From Glaciihabitans arcticus (lineage in GTDB: Bacteria; Actinomycetota; Actinomycetes; Actinomycetales; Microbacteriaceae), in assembly GCF_004310685.1 (NCBI RefSeq), contig NZ_SISG01000001.1:1612001-1676000 (forward strand): 64,000 nucleotides of DNA, read 5' to 3'. Each line of letters opens with the position of its first letter. The stretch's first letter is position 1. Shown here in pieces: positions 41,309 through 51,720 of this stretch. The notes below the pieces were generated by a model that worked only from the letters and a program-made list of their open reading frames with translations, was not told the origin of the DNA and made no database searches. The position numbers and the translations under genes were made by a program.

Positions 41309-42523
41309 TCACGGCGGCGTCCAGTCATATCCGTCGACAAACCAGGCGATGTACACCCAGCCCACCTGGCCGGCGATGGAGAGCACCACCAGCGCCCAGC
41401 GGTAGATCGCCGAGCGGGGCTGCGCGAGGGCGCCCCAGAGCGGGAAGATCGGCACGAGCAGGCGGAATGTGCTCGACTGCGGGAAGAACACGGCGAGCAG
41501 GTAGAGCAGATAGCTGCCGCTCCAGAAGCGCAGGTCGGGGCCGAGGCGTCTGCCCCACGGCGAGAACAGCAGGACCGTGAATCCAACCAGGAACCCCACG
41601 GCGAGCGGCACCACGAGCTCGAATCCCGCCCGCGGCCCCCAGAAGCCGGCGGCCTGGATCCACGGCGAGAACGGCACGAGCTCCCCCCAGCCGACGTACG
41701 AGGATCGCCAGGCCAGCTCGGTGTCGGTGTAGGCCGTGAACGAGCCGGTCACTCCCCATGCAATGAGCAGCCAGGTCACGCCCATCAGCGCGCTGAACAT
41801 CCCGATGGAGAGGGATGCCACGATCTCACGCAGGGGGAACGGATCGCGCCCCCGCGTCATGAACCGATGGATCACGTGCAGCAGCAGCGCAAGGGCGAAC
41901 GCGAGGCCACTCGGCCGCGTCAGCGCCATCACGGCGACGACCGGGAACATCATCCCGTACCGACGCTGCAGGAGCAGGTAGAGCGCGAGGGTCAGGAAGA
42001 ACGCGTGCATCGATTCGGCGTACGCGACCTGCAGGATCGGCGACAGCGGGGCGAAGCAGAACAACACGGTTGCGAACAGCGCCGTGCTGTCGGAGAGCAC
42101 AAGAGCCATGAGCTTGTAGAACAGCAGGGCAGTGCCTGCCGCGAAGCCCACCGAGATGGCGACGGCGGCCACGTCGAACGGAAGTCCCGTGAGCAGCATC
42201 ACGAAGCGCACCACGATCGGGTAGGCCGGCATAAATGCCCACGCGTTCTCGGTCACGTGCCCGGCGGCATCCATCGGGAGCTCGGTCGGGTAGGCGGACA
42301 TGGCGACGATGAAGTACCAGTGGCCGTCCCAGAGGCGGGCGAAGTCGAAGTAGTCGGGGCTCGGTCCGGTCCAGGCGTTGAGCGGCTGGCGCTCGGCGAA
42401 GAACAGCAGGATGCCCGTGGTGACCGCCCGCGAGGCGATGAAGATCACCAGGACCCTGAGCCACCACGGAGTCAGGCGGTACCTGACGAGCAGGTTCTTT
42501 CGCGTTAGGAGGCCGTCAGCCAC
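41309..42523 (-). CDS. GT-C membrane glycosyltransferase, PIG-V-like
   Basis: A membrane protein of about 404 residues with 9-11 predicted helices. The first extracytoplasmic loop carries YFDFARLWDGHWYFIVA, matching the catalytic WDGxWY region of PIG-V/GT-C mannosyltransferases that use a polyprenyl-phosphate sugar. AYAESMHAFFLTLALYLL also fits the family. It may mannosylate a lipid or surface protein. The start is uncertain: GTG at 42523 lies inside the dapE 3' end; the frame is open to 42544. Overlap with dapE suggests coupled translation. Confidence 0.78.
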   Translation of the reverse strand: MADGLLTRKNLLVRYRLTPWWLRVLVIFIASRAVTTGILLFFAERQPLNAWTGPSPDYFDFARLWDGHWYFIVAMSAYPTELPMDAAGHVTENAWAFMPAYPIVVRFVMLLTGLPFDVAAVAISVGFAAGTALLFYKLMALVLSDSTALFATVLFCFAPLSPILQVAYAESMHAFFLTLALYLLLQRRYGMMFPVVAVMALTRPSGLAFALALLLHVIHRFMTRGRDPFPLREIVASLSIGMFSALMGVTWLLIAWGVTGSFTAYTDTELAWRSSYVGWGELVPFSPWIQAAGFWGPRAGFELVVPLAVGFLVGFTVLLFSPWGRRLGPDLRFWSGSYLLYLLAVFFPQSSTFRLLVPIFPLWGALAQPRSAIYRWALVVLSIAGQVGWVYIAWFVDGYDWTPP

Positions 42524-43584
42524 GCCCGCAGCCCCTGCTCGCACGACGTGATCTGCTCGATCGCGACGCGCTCGTCGTCTGCGTGGGCTTTGAGCGGGTC
42601 GCCGGGGCCGTAGTTCACGGCGGGGATTCCGAGGGCGGAGAAGCGGGCCACGTCCGTCCAGCCGTACTTCGGCTTCGGGGCGTCGCCGCCGACCGCAACC
42701 ACGAATTCCTGCGCGAGCTTCGCGTCGAGACCGGGGCGGGCGCCCTCGGCGAGGTCGACAACCGTCACGTCGTAGCCGTCGAAGAGTTCGCGCAGGTGCG
42801 CGATCGCCTCCTCGCCGCTGCGACTGGGCGCGAAACGGTAGTTGATGTGCACCATCGCCTCATCCGGGATGACGTTGCCGGCGACGCCGCCGCTGATCCC
42901 GACGGCGTTGAGGCCCTCGCGATAGGTGAGACCCTCCACCTCGACCTCGCGTGGCGTGTATCCCGCCAGTACGCCCAGGATGCCCGCGGCATCGTGGATC
43001 GCGTTGTGACCCACCCAGGAGCGCGCGGAGTGCGCGCGCTTGCCGAACGTGCGCACCTCGATGCGGGCGTTGCCGTTGCATCCGCCCTCGATCTGGGCGT
43101 TGCTCGGCTCGCCGAGGATCGCGAAATCGCCCTGCAGCAGCTCCGGGTTGTTGCGGGCGAGGCGCTCGAGGCCGTTGAGGTCGGCGGAGACCTCCTCGTG
43201 GTCGTACCAGAGCCAGGTCACGTCGACGTTCGGCTCGGTGAGCTCGAGAGCGAGCTTGAGCTGCACGGCGACCCCGGCCTTCATGTCGACGGTGCCGCGG
43301 CCCCACAGGTACTCGACCCCGTCTTCGGTCTCATACCGGGTCGGCACGTTGTTGTTGATCGGCACGGTGTCGATGTGGCCGGCGATCACAACCCGCTTCG
43401 CGCGACCGAGATTCGTGCGGGCGATGATGAGGTCGCCGTCGCGCAGGATCTCGAGGTGCGCAGCACCGCTCAACGCATCCTGAATCGCATCGGCAATGAC
43501 TTTCTCGTCACCCGACACCGACTCGATGTCGCAGAGCTGCCGGGTGATGTCGATGGACGTGGCGGCGAGGTCGAGTGTCGGCAT
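42505..43584 (-). CDS. dapE: Succinyl-diaminopimelate desuccinylase
   Basis: A 359-residue M20-family dizinc hydrolase that removes the succinyl group from N-succinyl-LL-diaminopimelate in lysine and peptidoglycan synthesis. Metal-site motifs: AGHIDTVP (His and Asp), GRGTVDMKAG, YDHEEVS (catalytic Glu and metal Glu), ILGEPSNAQIEGGCNG and KAHADDERV near the C-terminus (His). The central dimerisation domain includes RAHSARSWVGHNAIH. It diverges from dapD with 31 bases between starts, so both pathway genes share a control region. Confidence 0.94.
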   Translation of the reverse strand: MPTLDLAATSIDITRQLCDIESVSGDEKVIADAIQDALSGAAHLEILRDGDLIIARTNLGRAKRVVIAGHIDTVPINNNVPTRYETEDGVEYLWGRGTVDMKAGVAVQLKLALELTEPNVDVTWLWYDHEEVSADLNGLERLARNNPELLQGDFAILGEPSNAQIEGGCNGNARIEVRTFGKRAHSARSWVGHNAIHDAAGILGVLAGYTPREVEVEGLTYREGLNAVGISGGVAGNVIPDEAMVHINYRFAPSRSGEEAIAHLRELFDGYDVTVVDLAEGARPGLDAKLAQEFVVAVGGDAPKPKYGWTDVARFSALGIPAVNYGPGDPLKAHADDERVAIEQITSCEQGLRAWLTAS

Positions 43585-43590
43585 GGGTCA

Positions 43591-43596
43591 AGTTTA
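43591..43596 (-). promoter_or_regulatory. -10 box of dapE, leaderless
   Basis: TAAACT (minus strand) ends 6 nt before the ATG at 43584. Confidence 0.6.
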
Positions 43597-43603
43597 TCGT
43601 CGG

Positions 43604-43609
43604 TACTCT
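43604..43609 (+). promoter_or_regulatory. -10 box of dapD, leaderless
   Basis: TACTCT ends 6 nt before the ATG at 43616. The dapE and dapD -10 boxes are only 7 bases apart on opposite strands, so the two promoters must interfere. Confidence 0.6.
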
Positions 43610-43615
43610 TGGAGC

Positions 43616-44545
43616 ATGACTCGTGCTGCCTGGGGTTACGGCCTCTCCACCATCTCCGCCGACGGAACCGTGCTCGACACCTGGTACCCGTCGCCCCGTC
43701 TCGGAGAGGTGCCCGCGGGCGTCGACCCGCACATCGCGCCGGCCGAGCTCGAGGACTTCATCACGACCGACGCGCGCCGGGCCGTGCGGGTCGACTTCGT
43801 GACGGTGACGATTGATCTGGATGCCCCGCCCGCCTCCACCGCGGACGCCTACCTGCGCCTGCACCTCCTCAGCCACCTGCTCACGCCCCCGAACTCGCTC
43901 AACCTCGACGGCATCTTCGCGCACCTCCCGATCGTCGTGTGGACGACAGCGGGACCGGTGCACCCCGACGACTTCGCGTCTCTGCGGGCGTCGCTCAAGC
44001 GAGCGGGCATCGCCGTGCAGGGCATCGACAAGTTTCCGCGCCTGCTGGATTACGTCACCCCCGCGCGCGTTCGCATCGCCGACGCCGCCCGCGTGCGCCT
44101 CGGCGCGCACCTCGCGCCCGGCACCACGGTCATGCATGAGGGATTCGTCAACTTCAACGCGGGAACCCTCGGCACCTCGATGGTGGAGGGACGCATCTCG
44201 CAGGGCGTCGTCGTCGGCGACGGTTCGGACATCGGCGGTGGCGCGTCCATCATGGGCACGCTCTCCGGCGGAGGCACCCAGCGGGTCGCGATCGGTGAGC
44301 GCGCGCTGCTCGGCGCGAACTCGGGCATCGGCATCTCGATCGGCGATGACTCGGTCGTCGAGGCCGGCCTCTACGTCACGGCCGGCACGAAGGTGCGCGT
44401 GGTGGGCACGGACGACACCGTAAAGGCCGTGACGCTGTCGGGCGTCCCCGGGCTCCTGTTCCGCCGCAACTCCCTCACGGGCGCCGTGGAGGTCCTGGCC
44501 CGCTCAGGCGACGGCGTGGCCCTCAACGAGGCCCTGCACGCCTGA
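43616..44545 (+). CDS. dapD: Tetrahydrodipicolinate N-succinyltransferase
   Basis: A 309-residue left-handed beta-helix acyltransferase of the actinobacterial DapD type (Rv1201c). The N-terminal domain covers about 1-150, and the hexapeptide-repeat helix about 155-290 (RLGAHLAPGTTVMHEGFVNFNAGTLG, then SMVEGRISQGVVVGDGSDIGGGASIMGTLSGGG). It transfers succinyl from succinyl-CoA to tetrahydrodipicolinate, opening the succinylase branch finished by DapC and DapE nearby. The start at the ATG is fixed by the conserved MTRAAWGYGL and leaderless promoter. Confidence 0.94.
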   Translation: MTRAAWGYGLSTISADGTVLDTWYPSPRLGEVPAGVDPHIAPAELEDFITTDARRAVRVDFVTVTIDLDAPPASTADAYLRLHLLSHLLTPPNSLNLDGIFAHLPIVVWTTAGPVHPDDFASLRASLKRAGIAVQGIDKFPRLLDYVTPARVRIADAARVRLGAHLAPGTTVMHEGFVNFNAGTLGTSMVEGRISQGVVVGDGSDIGGGASIMGTLSGGGTQRVAIGERALLGANSGIGISIGDDSVVEAGLYVTAGTKVRVVGTDDTVKAVTLSGVPGLLFRRNSLTGAVEVLARSGDGVALNEALHA

Positions 44546-44553
44546 GGCGGCGC

Positions 44554-45849
<1,296 letters not shown>

Positions 45850-45855
45850 GCCTAC

Positions 45856-45861
45856 AGCTTA
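45856..45861 (-). promoter_or_regulatory. -10 box of gltA, leaderless
   Basis: TAAGCT (minus strand) ends 6 nt before the GTG at 45849. Confidence 0.6.
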
Positions 45862-45906
45862 TTCGGTGGGGGTGGCTACTGTCGCATCCACCAAAGCCCC
45901 CGGGAT

Positions 45907-47016
45907 TCAGTTGGAGGTCTGCGCCAGTCGTGCTAGCGCGGCGTCAATCCGCTCATCGGTCACCGTGAGGGCGACGCGAACGTGCTGCGTGGTGTCGGCG
46001 CTGTAGAAGGAGCCGGGGGTGACGAGGATGCCCAACTCGGCCATGCGGGCAACCGTCGCCCAGCAGTCCTCCCCCGCGGTGGCCCACAAGTACAGGCCTG
46101 CCTCGCTGTGGTCGATGCGGAATCCGGCAGCCTCGAACGCGCCGAGCAGGCGCGTGCGACGATCGAGGTAGATGGCGCGCTGTGCGGCCACGTGCGCGTC
46201 GTCACCGAGCGCGGCGACCATAGCGGCCTGCACGGGAGCGGGCGGCATGAGCCCCGCATGCTTGCGCACCGCGAGAAGCTCGCCGACGAGGTTGCTGCAG
46301 CCTGCGACGAAGCCCGCGCGATATCCGGCCAGGTTGGACTGCTTGCTGAGCGAGTAGACGGCGAGCACCGAATCGCGGTCCCCGTCGATGACGCGCGGGT
46401 CGAGGATCGACGGGGTCGGCAGTTCGCCCTCCCAGGCGAGTTCCGCGTAGCACTCGTCGCTCACGATGATCGCCCCGAGCTCGCGCGCGCGGGCGACGGC
46501 ACGCTTCAGGAAGTCCACATCGAGCACGCGTCCATCGGGGTTGCCGGGGGTGTTGAGCCAGACGAGGCGGGTGGCTTCGGGCCACTCATCCGGACTATCA
46601 GATGACACTACGGATGCCCCGGCCAACGCTGCCCCCACCGCATAAGTCGGGTACGCAACGGCGGGCTGCACAACAACATCGCCGGCGCCGATCCCGAGCA
46701 TCTGGGGGAGGGAGGCGATGAGTTCCTTCGACCCGATGGTCGGTAGCACGTGGTCGACGGTGAGATCGGTGACTCCGCGGCGACGGGCGTACCAGGACAC
46801 GATCGCAGAGCGCAGCTCGACGGTTCCGGCGGTCTGCGGGTAGGCGTGGGCGTCGGTGGCGGCGGTGAGTGCGTCGCGGATGACCGCGGGGGTCGGGTCG
46901 ACGGGAGAGCCGACCGAAAGGTCGACGATGCCGTCGGGGTGCGAACGCGCGACATCACCGAACGGGACGAGGGCGTCCCAGGGGAAGTCGGGCAGCTCGA
47001 GCGGCGTGCGAGGCAC
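45907..47016 (-). CDS. dapC: Succinyldiaminopimelate transaminase
   Basis: A 369-residue class I PLP aminotransferase making N-succinyl-diaminopimelate from the keto precursor and glutamate. Conserved: LSVGSPVDPTP near the N-terminus, WLNTPGNPDGRV (substrate Asn), SDECYAELAW (PLP Asp/Tyr) and SLSKQSNLAGYRAGF (Schiff-base Lys). Naming as DapC rests on context: fdxA directly upstream is the actinobacterial hallmark (Rv1178/Rv1177), and dapE and dapD are close by. The GTG start is one base after the fdxA stop. Confidence 0.9.
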   Translation of the reverse strand: MPRTPLELPDFPWDALVPFGDVARSHPDGIVDLSVGSPVDPTPAVIRDALTAATDAHAYPQTAGTVELRSAIVSWYARRRGVTDLTVDHVLPTIGSKELIASLPQMLGIGAGDVVVQPAVAYPTYAVGAALAGASVVSSDSPDEWPEATRLVWLNTPGNPDGRVLDVDFLKRAVARARELGAIIVSDECYAELAWEGELPTPSILDPRVIDGDRDSVLAVYSLSKQSNLAGYRAGFVAGCSNLVGELLAVRKHAGLMPPAPVQAAMVAALGDDAHVAAQRAIYLDRRTRLLGAFEAAGFRIDHSEAGLYLWATAGEDCWATVARMAELGILVTPGSFYSADTTQHVRVALTVTDERIDAALARLAQTSN

Positions 47017-47017
47017 G

Positions 47018-47341
47018 CTACTGGGCGTTCTGCAGCGGGAGCGCGAGGATGAGTGCGTGATCCGTGTGGATCACGCCGATCTTCGCCGCTCCTCCGGGAG
47101 ACCCGACCTCTTCGAAGAATTCGACGTTCGCATTGTAGTAGTCGGCCCACTCTTCGGGCACGTCGTCTTCGTAGAAGATCGCCTCAACGGGGCACACGGG
47201 CTCGCAGGCGCCGCAGTCGACGCACTCGTCGGGGTGGATATAGAGCATGCGGTCACCCTCGTAGATGCAGTCGACGGGGCATTCGTCGATGCACGCGCGA
47301 TCTTTGAGATCGACACAGGGCTGGGCGATGACGTAGGTCAC
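47018..47341 (-). CDS. fdxA: 7Fe ferredoxin
   Basis: A 107-residue ferredoxin with the [3Fe-4S][4Fe-4S] pattern: Cys9, Cys17, Cys21, Cys25, Cys40, Cys43, Cys46 and Cys50 (CIDECPVDC then CVDCGACEPVCP), followed by an acidic tail. It would carry electrons for oxidoreductases in the cytoplasm. The GTG start overlaps the mshB stop (GTGA) and dapC follows after one base, so the three form an operon, as in mycobacteria. Confidence 0.95.
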   Translation of the reverse strand: MTYVIAQPCVDLKDRACIDECPVDCIYEGDRMLYIHPDECVDCGACEPVCPVEAIFYEDDVPEEWADYYNANVEFFEEVGSPGGAAKIGVIHTDHALILALPLQNAQ

Positions 47342-48273
47342 TGGATCGAGGATCCTTTCACGGCGGGTACTGTCCCAATCTTAGTGGAGGCTCTCGGACG
47401 CAACCTGGGCCAGGCCAGCACCACGAAGGTCACGGCGACCGGTGCGATGGTCCAGATGAGGCCCCAGACGTTGTCGGGCACCACAACCGAGCCGCCCGCG
47501 GTAGGGCTCGAGATGAAGGACATCGCGCCGAGGAAGCCCGCTGCGGCAACGGCGGGCAGCACACGGGTGTCGAAGGTGATGCGCAGGCCGGCGATCAGGG
47601 CGACGGCGCTCAGGATCGCGAGGACTAGACCCCAGGGAACCTGTACATCGCCCACGAGAACGCTCGACTGGTGGATCGCGGTCATCAGCAACCCACCCGC
47701 AGCCCCGAGCAGCAGCGAGAAAAACACGGCGCTGATCTTCGTGAACAGCGTCTGGTCGCGCCACGCGGTGCTCTCCCGCGCCGGCGGGCGAATGCGACGG
47801 AAACGCTCGGCCGAGCCAGCCGGCTCGATCGCGAAGAACGGCACGCGCAGCACCTCGGCGGCACGTCGAGCAGCCTGATGGGTGCGCAGATAGTCGGGAT
47901 GTCCCTGCCCACCCCACTCGTTGTAGCTCAGCACCACCTGCGGTCGTACCGCCTCGATCACTGTTGCCACGTCCGCGGCGACCTCGCCGAAGGGCGCGGC
48001 GACGAGGGATGCCGGGCCTGTCTCCTCGTAGCGACGGGGCGCCTCGTCAGCCCAGCGCGCGCCGGCATCGCCGAGCCAACGGTGGTCACTGACGCCGAGG
48101 GAGCTGAGGGCTTCCGCGAGCGCCGCCTCGCGTGCCGGGTCGGAGGGGCGCGCCGTGGTGAGTGCCGTCACGCTAGACACCGAGGCAAGCAGCGACGCGA
48201 CCGTGCCCCCGGGAGAGATCGACTCATCATCGGGGTGGGCGTGCACGAACAAGACCCGCTCGACGTCGTTCAT
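47338..48273 (-). CDS. mshB: PIG-L deacetylase fused to membrane domain (MshB-like)
   Basis: A 311-residue fusion. Residues 1-165 form a PIG-L zinc deacetylase with HAHPDDESISPGGT (zinc ligands and catalytic Asp) and GGQGHPDYLRTHQAA (third zinc His); position before fdxA-dapC matches mshB, which deacetylates GlcNAc-inositol in mycothiol synthesis. Residues about 180-300 form four membrane helices. In M. tuberculosis a separate small membrane gene (Rv1171) follows mshB, so this may be a natural fusion. The deacetylase part is about 100 residues shorter than typical MshB, so the assignment is by context. The start follows a leaderless -10. Confidence 0.75.
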   Translation of the reverse strand: MNDVERVLFVHAHPDDESISPGGTVASLLASVSSVTALTTARPSDPAREAALAEALSSLGVSDHRWLGDAGARWADEAPRRYEETGPASLVAAPFGEVAADVATVIEAVRPQVVLSYNEWGGQGHPDYLRTHQAARRAAEVLRVPFFAIEPAGSAERFRRIRPPARESTAWRDQTLFTKISAVFFSLLLGAAGGLLMTAIHQSSVLVGDVQVPWGLVLAILSAVALIAGLRITFDTRVLPAVAAAGFLGAMSFISSPTAGGSVVVPDNVWGLIWTIAPVAVTFVVLAWPRLRPRASTKIGTVPAVKGSSIQ

Positions 48274-48279
48274 CTGGAC

Positions 48280-48285
48280 AGCATA
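48280..48285 (-). promoter_or_regulatory. -10 box of mshB-fdxA-dapC operon, leaderless
   Basis: TATGCT (minus strand) ends 6 nt before the ATG at 48273. The DtxR-type iron box begins 27 bases further upstream and could also influence this promoter. Confidence 0.55.
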
Positions 48286-48311
48286 AGCAGATCGGAGTAG
48301 TGTTCTGCCGG

Positions 48312-48330
48312 TTAGGTAAGCCTTACCACA
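48312..48330. promoter_or_regulatory. DtxR/IdeR-type iron box
   Basis: TTAGGTAAGCCTTACCACA matches 14 of 19 positions of the DtxR/IdeR consensus and contains the perfect palindrome GGTAAGCCTTACC. It lies 31 bases before the efeU start, so iron-loaded DtxR would repress efeUOB. Confidence 0.8.
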
Positions 48331-48361
48331 TCTCCCATCCTGATCGTTCTGGACTACACCC

Positions 48362-49219
48362 GTGCTCGCAAACTTCCTGATCGGCCTCCGCGAGGGCCTC
48401 GAGGCAGCGCTCGTTGTGGGCATCCTCATCGCCTACGTCGTCAAGATCGATCGGCGCGATGTGCTCCCCCGCATCTGGATGGGCGTCGGCCTCGCTGTTA
48501 CGGTGTCCCTCGCCCTCGGCGCGATCCTGACCTTCGGCGCCTACGGCCTGTCGTTCGAGGCGCAGGAGCTGATCGGCGGCATCCTCTCGATCATCGCTAC
48601 GGCCTTTGTGACCTGGATGATCTTCTGGATGATGCGGGCCGCCCGTGGGCTCTCCCGCGAGTTGCGCGCCGAGGTGGACTCGCACCTCTCGGGTGCCGGC
48701 TGGGGCCTTGTGCTCGTCGCCTTCCTCTCGGTCGGCCGCGAGGGTATCGAGACGGCGCTGTTCATCTGGGCGGCGGTGCAGGCCACCGGTGAGACGACGC
48801 TCCCACTCATGGGAGCAGCCCTTGGCATCGCGGTGGCCATCGTGCTCGGCTACCTCATCTATCGCGGGGTGCTCAGCATCAATCTCTCCCGCTTCTTCAC
48901 CTACACGGGCGTCTTCCTCATCATCGTCGCGGGCGGCGTGCTCGCCTACGGTGTGCACGACCTGCAGGAGGCCGGCTTCCTGCCCGGACTGAACAACCTC
49001 GCCTTCGACGTGAGCGCGGCCATCCCTCCGGACAGCTGGCACGGCACGCTGCTGAAGGGCGTGTTCAACTTCTCCCCCGCCACCACCTGGTTCGAGGCGG
49101 CTGCGTGGCTGCTCTACGTCATTCCGGTTCTCACGATCTTCATTGCGACAGTGCGCAGTCACAGCGCGAAGTCACAGCCCATCGCACCCCGCGAATCCGT
49201 CACAGAAGGAGCACAATGA
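48362..49219 (+). CDS. efeU: Iron permease EfeU (FTR1 family)
   Basis: A 285-residue membrane protein with seven predicted helices and the two FTR1 signatures REGLEAAL (9-16) and REGIETAL (about 124-131), whose Glu residues carry iron across the membrane. The GTG start at 48362 directly begins [14 protein letters not shown]. It is the first gene of efeUOB and overlaps efeO by 4 bases. The iron box upstream indicates induction under iron limitation. Confidence 0.94.
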   Translation: MLANFLIGLREGLEAALVVGILIAYVVKIDRRDVLPRIWMGVGLAVTVSLALGAILTFGAYGLSFEAQELIGGILSIIATAFVTWMIFWMMRAARGLSRELRAEVDSHLSGAGWGLVLVAFLSVGREGIETALFIWAAVQATGETTLPLMGAALGIAVAIVLGYLIYRGVLSINLSRFFTYTGVFLIIVAGGVLAYGVHDLQEAGFLPGLNNLAFDVSAAIPPDSWHGTLLKGVFNFSPATTWFEAAAWLLYVIPVLTIFIATVRSHSAKSQPIAPRESVTEGAQ

Positions 49220-50388
49220 CCACGAGTCACCTCACGGCAGGCCTCGGCCTCGCGGCTGTCGCCCTGCTCGCCCTCACCGGCTGCGTGGCCAACACGCCCG
49301 CCGGTGGAGCCGACTCCACCGCCCTCACGGTCGACAGCAGCGCGACCGACTGCGCCGTCAGCGCGGGCAAGGCACCCAGTGGAAACGTGGTCTTCACGGT
49401 CTCCAACTCCGGTGACCAGGTCACCGAGTTCTACCTGCTCGCCGACGACGGCCTGCGCATTGTCGGAGAGGTCGAGAACATCGGCCCGGGCATCGAGCGC
49501 AACCTCGTGGTGCAGGCCCGCCCCGGCGACTACTTCACCGTCTGCAAGCCCGGCATGATCGGCGCGGGCATCGGCAAGACGGCGTTCACCGTCACCGATT
49601 CCGGCAAGGACTTCGCCCTCGAGGGCGACCTCGCCGACCAGGTCGACGCCGCGAACGCCAACTACAAGTCCTACGTCAAGGACCAGGTCGAGAACCTCGT
49701 CGTCGGCACCGAGGACTTTGCCGCGGCGTACAAGGCCGGCAATGACGACGAGGCCCGCGCGCTCTACGCGCCCACCCGCGTCTTCTGGGAGCGCATCGAG
49801 ACCGTCGCCGAGTCGTTCGGCGACCTGGACCCGAGCATGGACCTCCGCGAGGCCGACCTCGAAGAGGGCCAGGACTGGACCGGATGGCACGCGATCGAGA
49901 AGGACCTCTGGCCCGCTGACGCCGAGGCCGGCTTCGTCGCCTACGACCAGGCCAAGCGCGATGCTCTCGCCGACCGTCTCGTCTCCGACACCGACACGCT
50001 CTACACGAACGTGCAGGACCTCGAGTTCACCCTCGACCAGCAGGCCAACGGCGCGATCGGCCTCCTCGACGAGGTAGCCACCGGCAAGGTCACCGGCGAG
50101 GAGGAGTTCTGGTCGCACACCGACCTCTGGGACTTCCAGGCCAACATCGATGGTGCCAAGGTGCTGTACGCGGGCATCCGCGACATCCTCATCGAGAAGG
50201 ATGCCGATCTCGCCGCACAACTCGATGAGGAATTCGACGCCCTGCAGGTGCTGCTCGACGCGCAGAAGGACGGTGAGGGGTTCACGCTCTACACCGACCT
50301 GACCGACGACGAGATCCGCGCGTTCTCCGACCAGGTGAACGCCCTCGGCGAGCCGCTCTCCAAGCTCACCGGAGTGCTGGTCCTGTAA
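49216..50388 (+). CDS. efeO: Iron uptake lipoprotein EfeO
   Basis: A 390-residue lipoprotein (lipobox LTGC, C23). It has an N-terminal cupredoxin-like domain (about 35-135) and a C-terminal M75 imelysin-like domain (about 150-388) with the metal motif HxxE in [10 protein letters not shown]. It is expected to bind ferric or ferrous iron outside the membrane and hand it to EfeU. The ATG overlaps the efeU stop. A strong hairpin follows before efeB. Confidence 0.94.
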   Translation: MTTSHLTAGLGLAAVALLALTGCVANTPAGGADSTALTVDSSATDCAVSAGKAPSGNVVFTVSNSGDQVTEFYLLADDGLRIVGEVENIGPGIERNLVVQARPGDYFTVCKPGMIGAGIGKTAFTVTDSGKDFALEGDLADQVDAANANYKSYVKDQVENLVVGTEDFAAAYKAGNDDEARALYAPTRVFWERIETVAESFGDLDPSMDLREADLEEGQDWTGWHAIEKDLWPADAEAGFVAYDQAKRDALADRLVSDTDTLYTNVQDLEFTLDQQANGAIGLLDEVATGKVTGEEEFWSHTDLWDFQANIDGAKVLYAGIRDILIEKDADLAAQLDEEFDALQVLLDAQKDGEGFTLYTDLTDDEIRAFSDQVNALGEPLSKLTGVLVL

Positions 50389-50406
50389 ACGCACCACCAA
50401 CTAACG

Positions 50407-50445
50407 AAAAGTGCTCCATATCTCCCGGTATGGAGCACTTTTCTA
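50407..50445 (+). terminator. Hairpin between efeO and efeB
   Basis: A perfect 14-bp stem, AAAAGTGCTCCATA (50407-50420) with TATGGAGCACTTTT (50429-50442), 8-nt loop, and a T run on both strands. As no new promoter is evident before efeB, it probably lets only part of the transcripts through. Confidence 0.75.
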
Positions 50446-50469
50446 CGGGCGACAAGGGAGGATTGACGG

Positions 50470-51720
50470 ATGACTGACGACGCGAAGCCCGGGCTGTCCC
50501 GGCGTGGGCTCTTCGGGCTCGCCGGAGCGGGCGTTGTGGGTGCCGGCATCGGATTCGGCGTCGACCGCGTTCTGACCCCGGAGGCGAGCACGTCCGGCGC
50601 CGCAGGCGTTTACCCGTTCTTCGGTGAGAACCAGGCCGGCATCGTCACGCCCGCGCAGGATCGCCTGCATTTCGCCTCCTTCGACGTGAGCGACATCTCC
50701 CGCAACGAGCTACAGGAACTGCTCGAGGACTGGTCCTACGCCGCGAACCGCATGACGTCCGGCCTCGGCGCAGGCGAATTCGGTCCGGCGGATGGCCCGT
50801 ACGATTCACCCCCCGATGACACCGGTGAGGCGCTCGACCTCCCGCCCGCCGGCCTCACGATCACGTTCGGCTTCGGTCCCGGCCTGTTCGACGAGAGATT
50901 CGGATTGGGTGGCAAACGCCCCGAGGCCCTCATCGACCTCCCCCACTTTCCGGGCGACGCGCTCATCGACGGGCTGGTCGGCGGCGACCTGTGCATCCAG
51001 GCCTGCAGCGACGACCCGCAGATCGCTGTGCACGCCATCCGCAACCTGTCGCGCATCGCCTTCGGACGCGCGAAGCTGCGCTGGTCGCAGCTCGGCTTCG
51101 GCCGAACGTCATCCACCACTCGCGCGCAGGTGACGCCGCGCAACCTGTTCGGCTTCAAGGACGGCACGGCGAACCTCCGCGCGGAGGACACGAACGTCGG
51201 CAAGGAGATCTGGGCGCAGAACGGTGACGGACCCGCGTGGATGACCGGCGGCTCGTATCTCGTCAGCCGCAAGATCCGCATGACCATCGAAACGTGGGAC
51301 CGCACCTCACTGCGCGAGCAGGAGCGCGTCATCGGCCGCAACAAGGGCGAGGGCGCACCGCTCAGTGGCGGTACCGAGTTCACCGAGCCCGACTTCGCTG
51401 TGACGGGACGAGCGGATGCGCCGCTCATCGACGAGACGGCACACGTGCGCCTGGCGCACCCCGAGACGAACTCGGGCGCCACGATGCTGCGTCGGGGCTA
51501 CAACTTCGTGGATGGCAATGACGACCTGGGCAGGCTCAACGCCGGCCTCTTCTTCATCTGCTTCCAGCGGGATCCCCGCACCCAGTTCGTTCCGGTGCAG
51601 CTGTCGCTCGCGCGCAACGACGCGATGAACGAGTACGTGCGCCACGTGGGCTCGGGCATCTTCGCGGTGCCGCCCGGGGCGACCAGCGACCGCCCGATCG
51701 GCGCGGGGCTGTTCGGCTAG
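50470..51720 (+). CDS. efeB: Tat-exported Dyp-type heme peroxidase EfeB
   Basis: A 416-residue dye-decolourising peroxidase. The N-terminus has a twin-arginine signal (SRRGLFGLAGAGVVGAG, Arg11-Arg12). The Dyp motif GxxDG is in FGFKDGTANL, and the heme-ligand His region is HVRLAHPETNSG followed by MLRRGYNF. It is exported folded with heme and helps iron acquisition by oxidising ferrous iron or acting on heme. GGGAGG lies 8 nt before the ATG. The stop shares CTAG with the convergent lipoprotein gene. Confidence 0.94.
   Translation: MTDDAKPGLSRRGLFGLAGAGVVGAGIGFGVDRVLTPEASTSGAAGVYPFFGENQAGIVTPAQDRLHFASFDVSDISRNELQELLEDWSYAANRMTSGLGAGEFGPADGPYDSPPDDTGEALDLPPAGLTITFGFGPGLFDERFGLGGKRPEALIDLPHFPGDALIDGLVGGDLCIQACSDDPQIAVHAIRNLSRIAFGRAKLRWSQLGFGRTSSTTRAQVTPRNLFGFKDGTANLRAEDTNVGKEIWAQNGDGPAWMTGGSYLVSRKIRMTIETWDRTSLREQERVIGRNKGEGAPLSGGTEFTEPDFAVTGRADAPLIDETAHVRLAHPETNSGATMLRRGYNFVDGNDDLGRLNAGLFFICFQRDPRTQFVPVQLSLARNDAMNEYVRHVGSGIFAVPPGATSDRPIGAGLFG

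Noticed and set aside
45862-45906. Possible hairpin after dapC (GGGGG... with CCCCC...)
   Set aside because: Pairing is broken and there is no T-tract; too weak to call a terminator.
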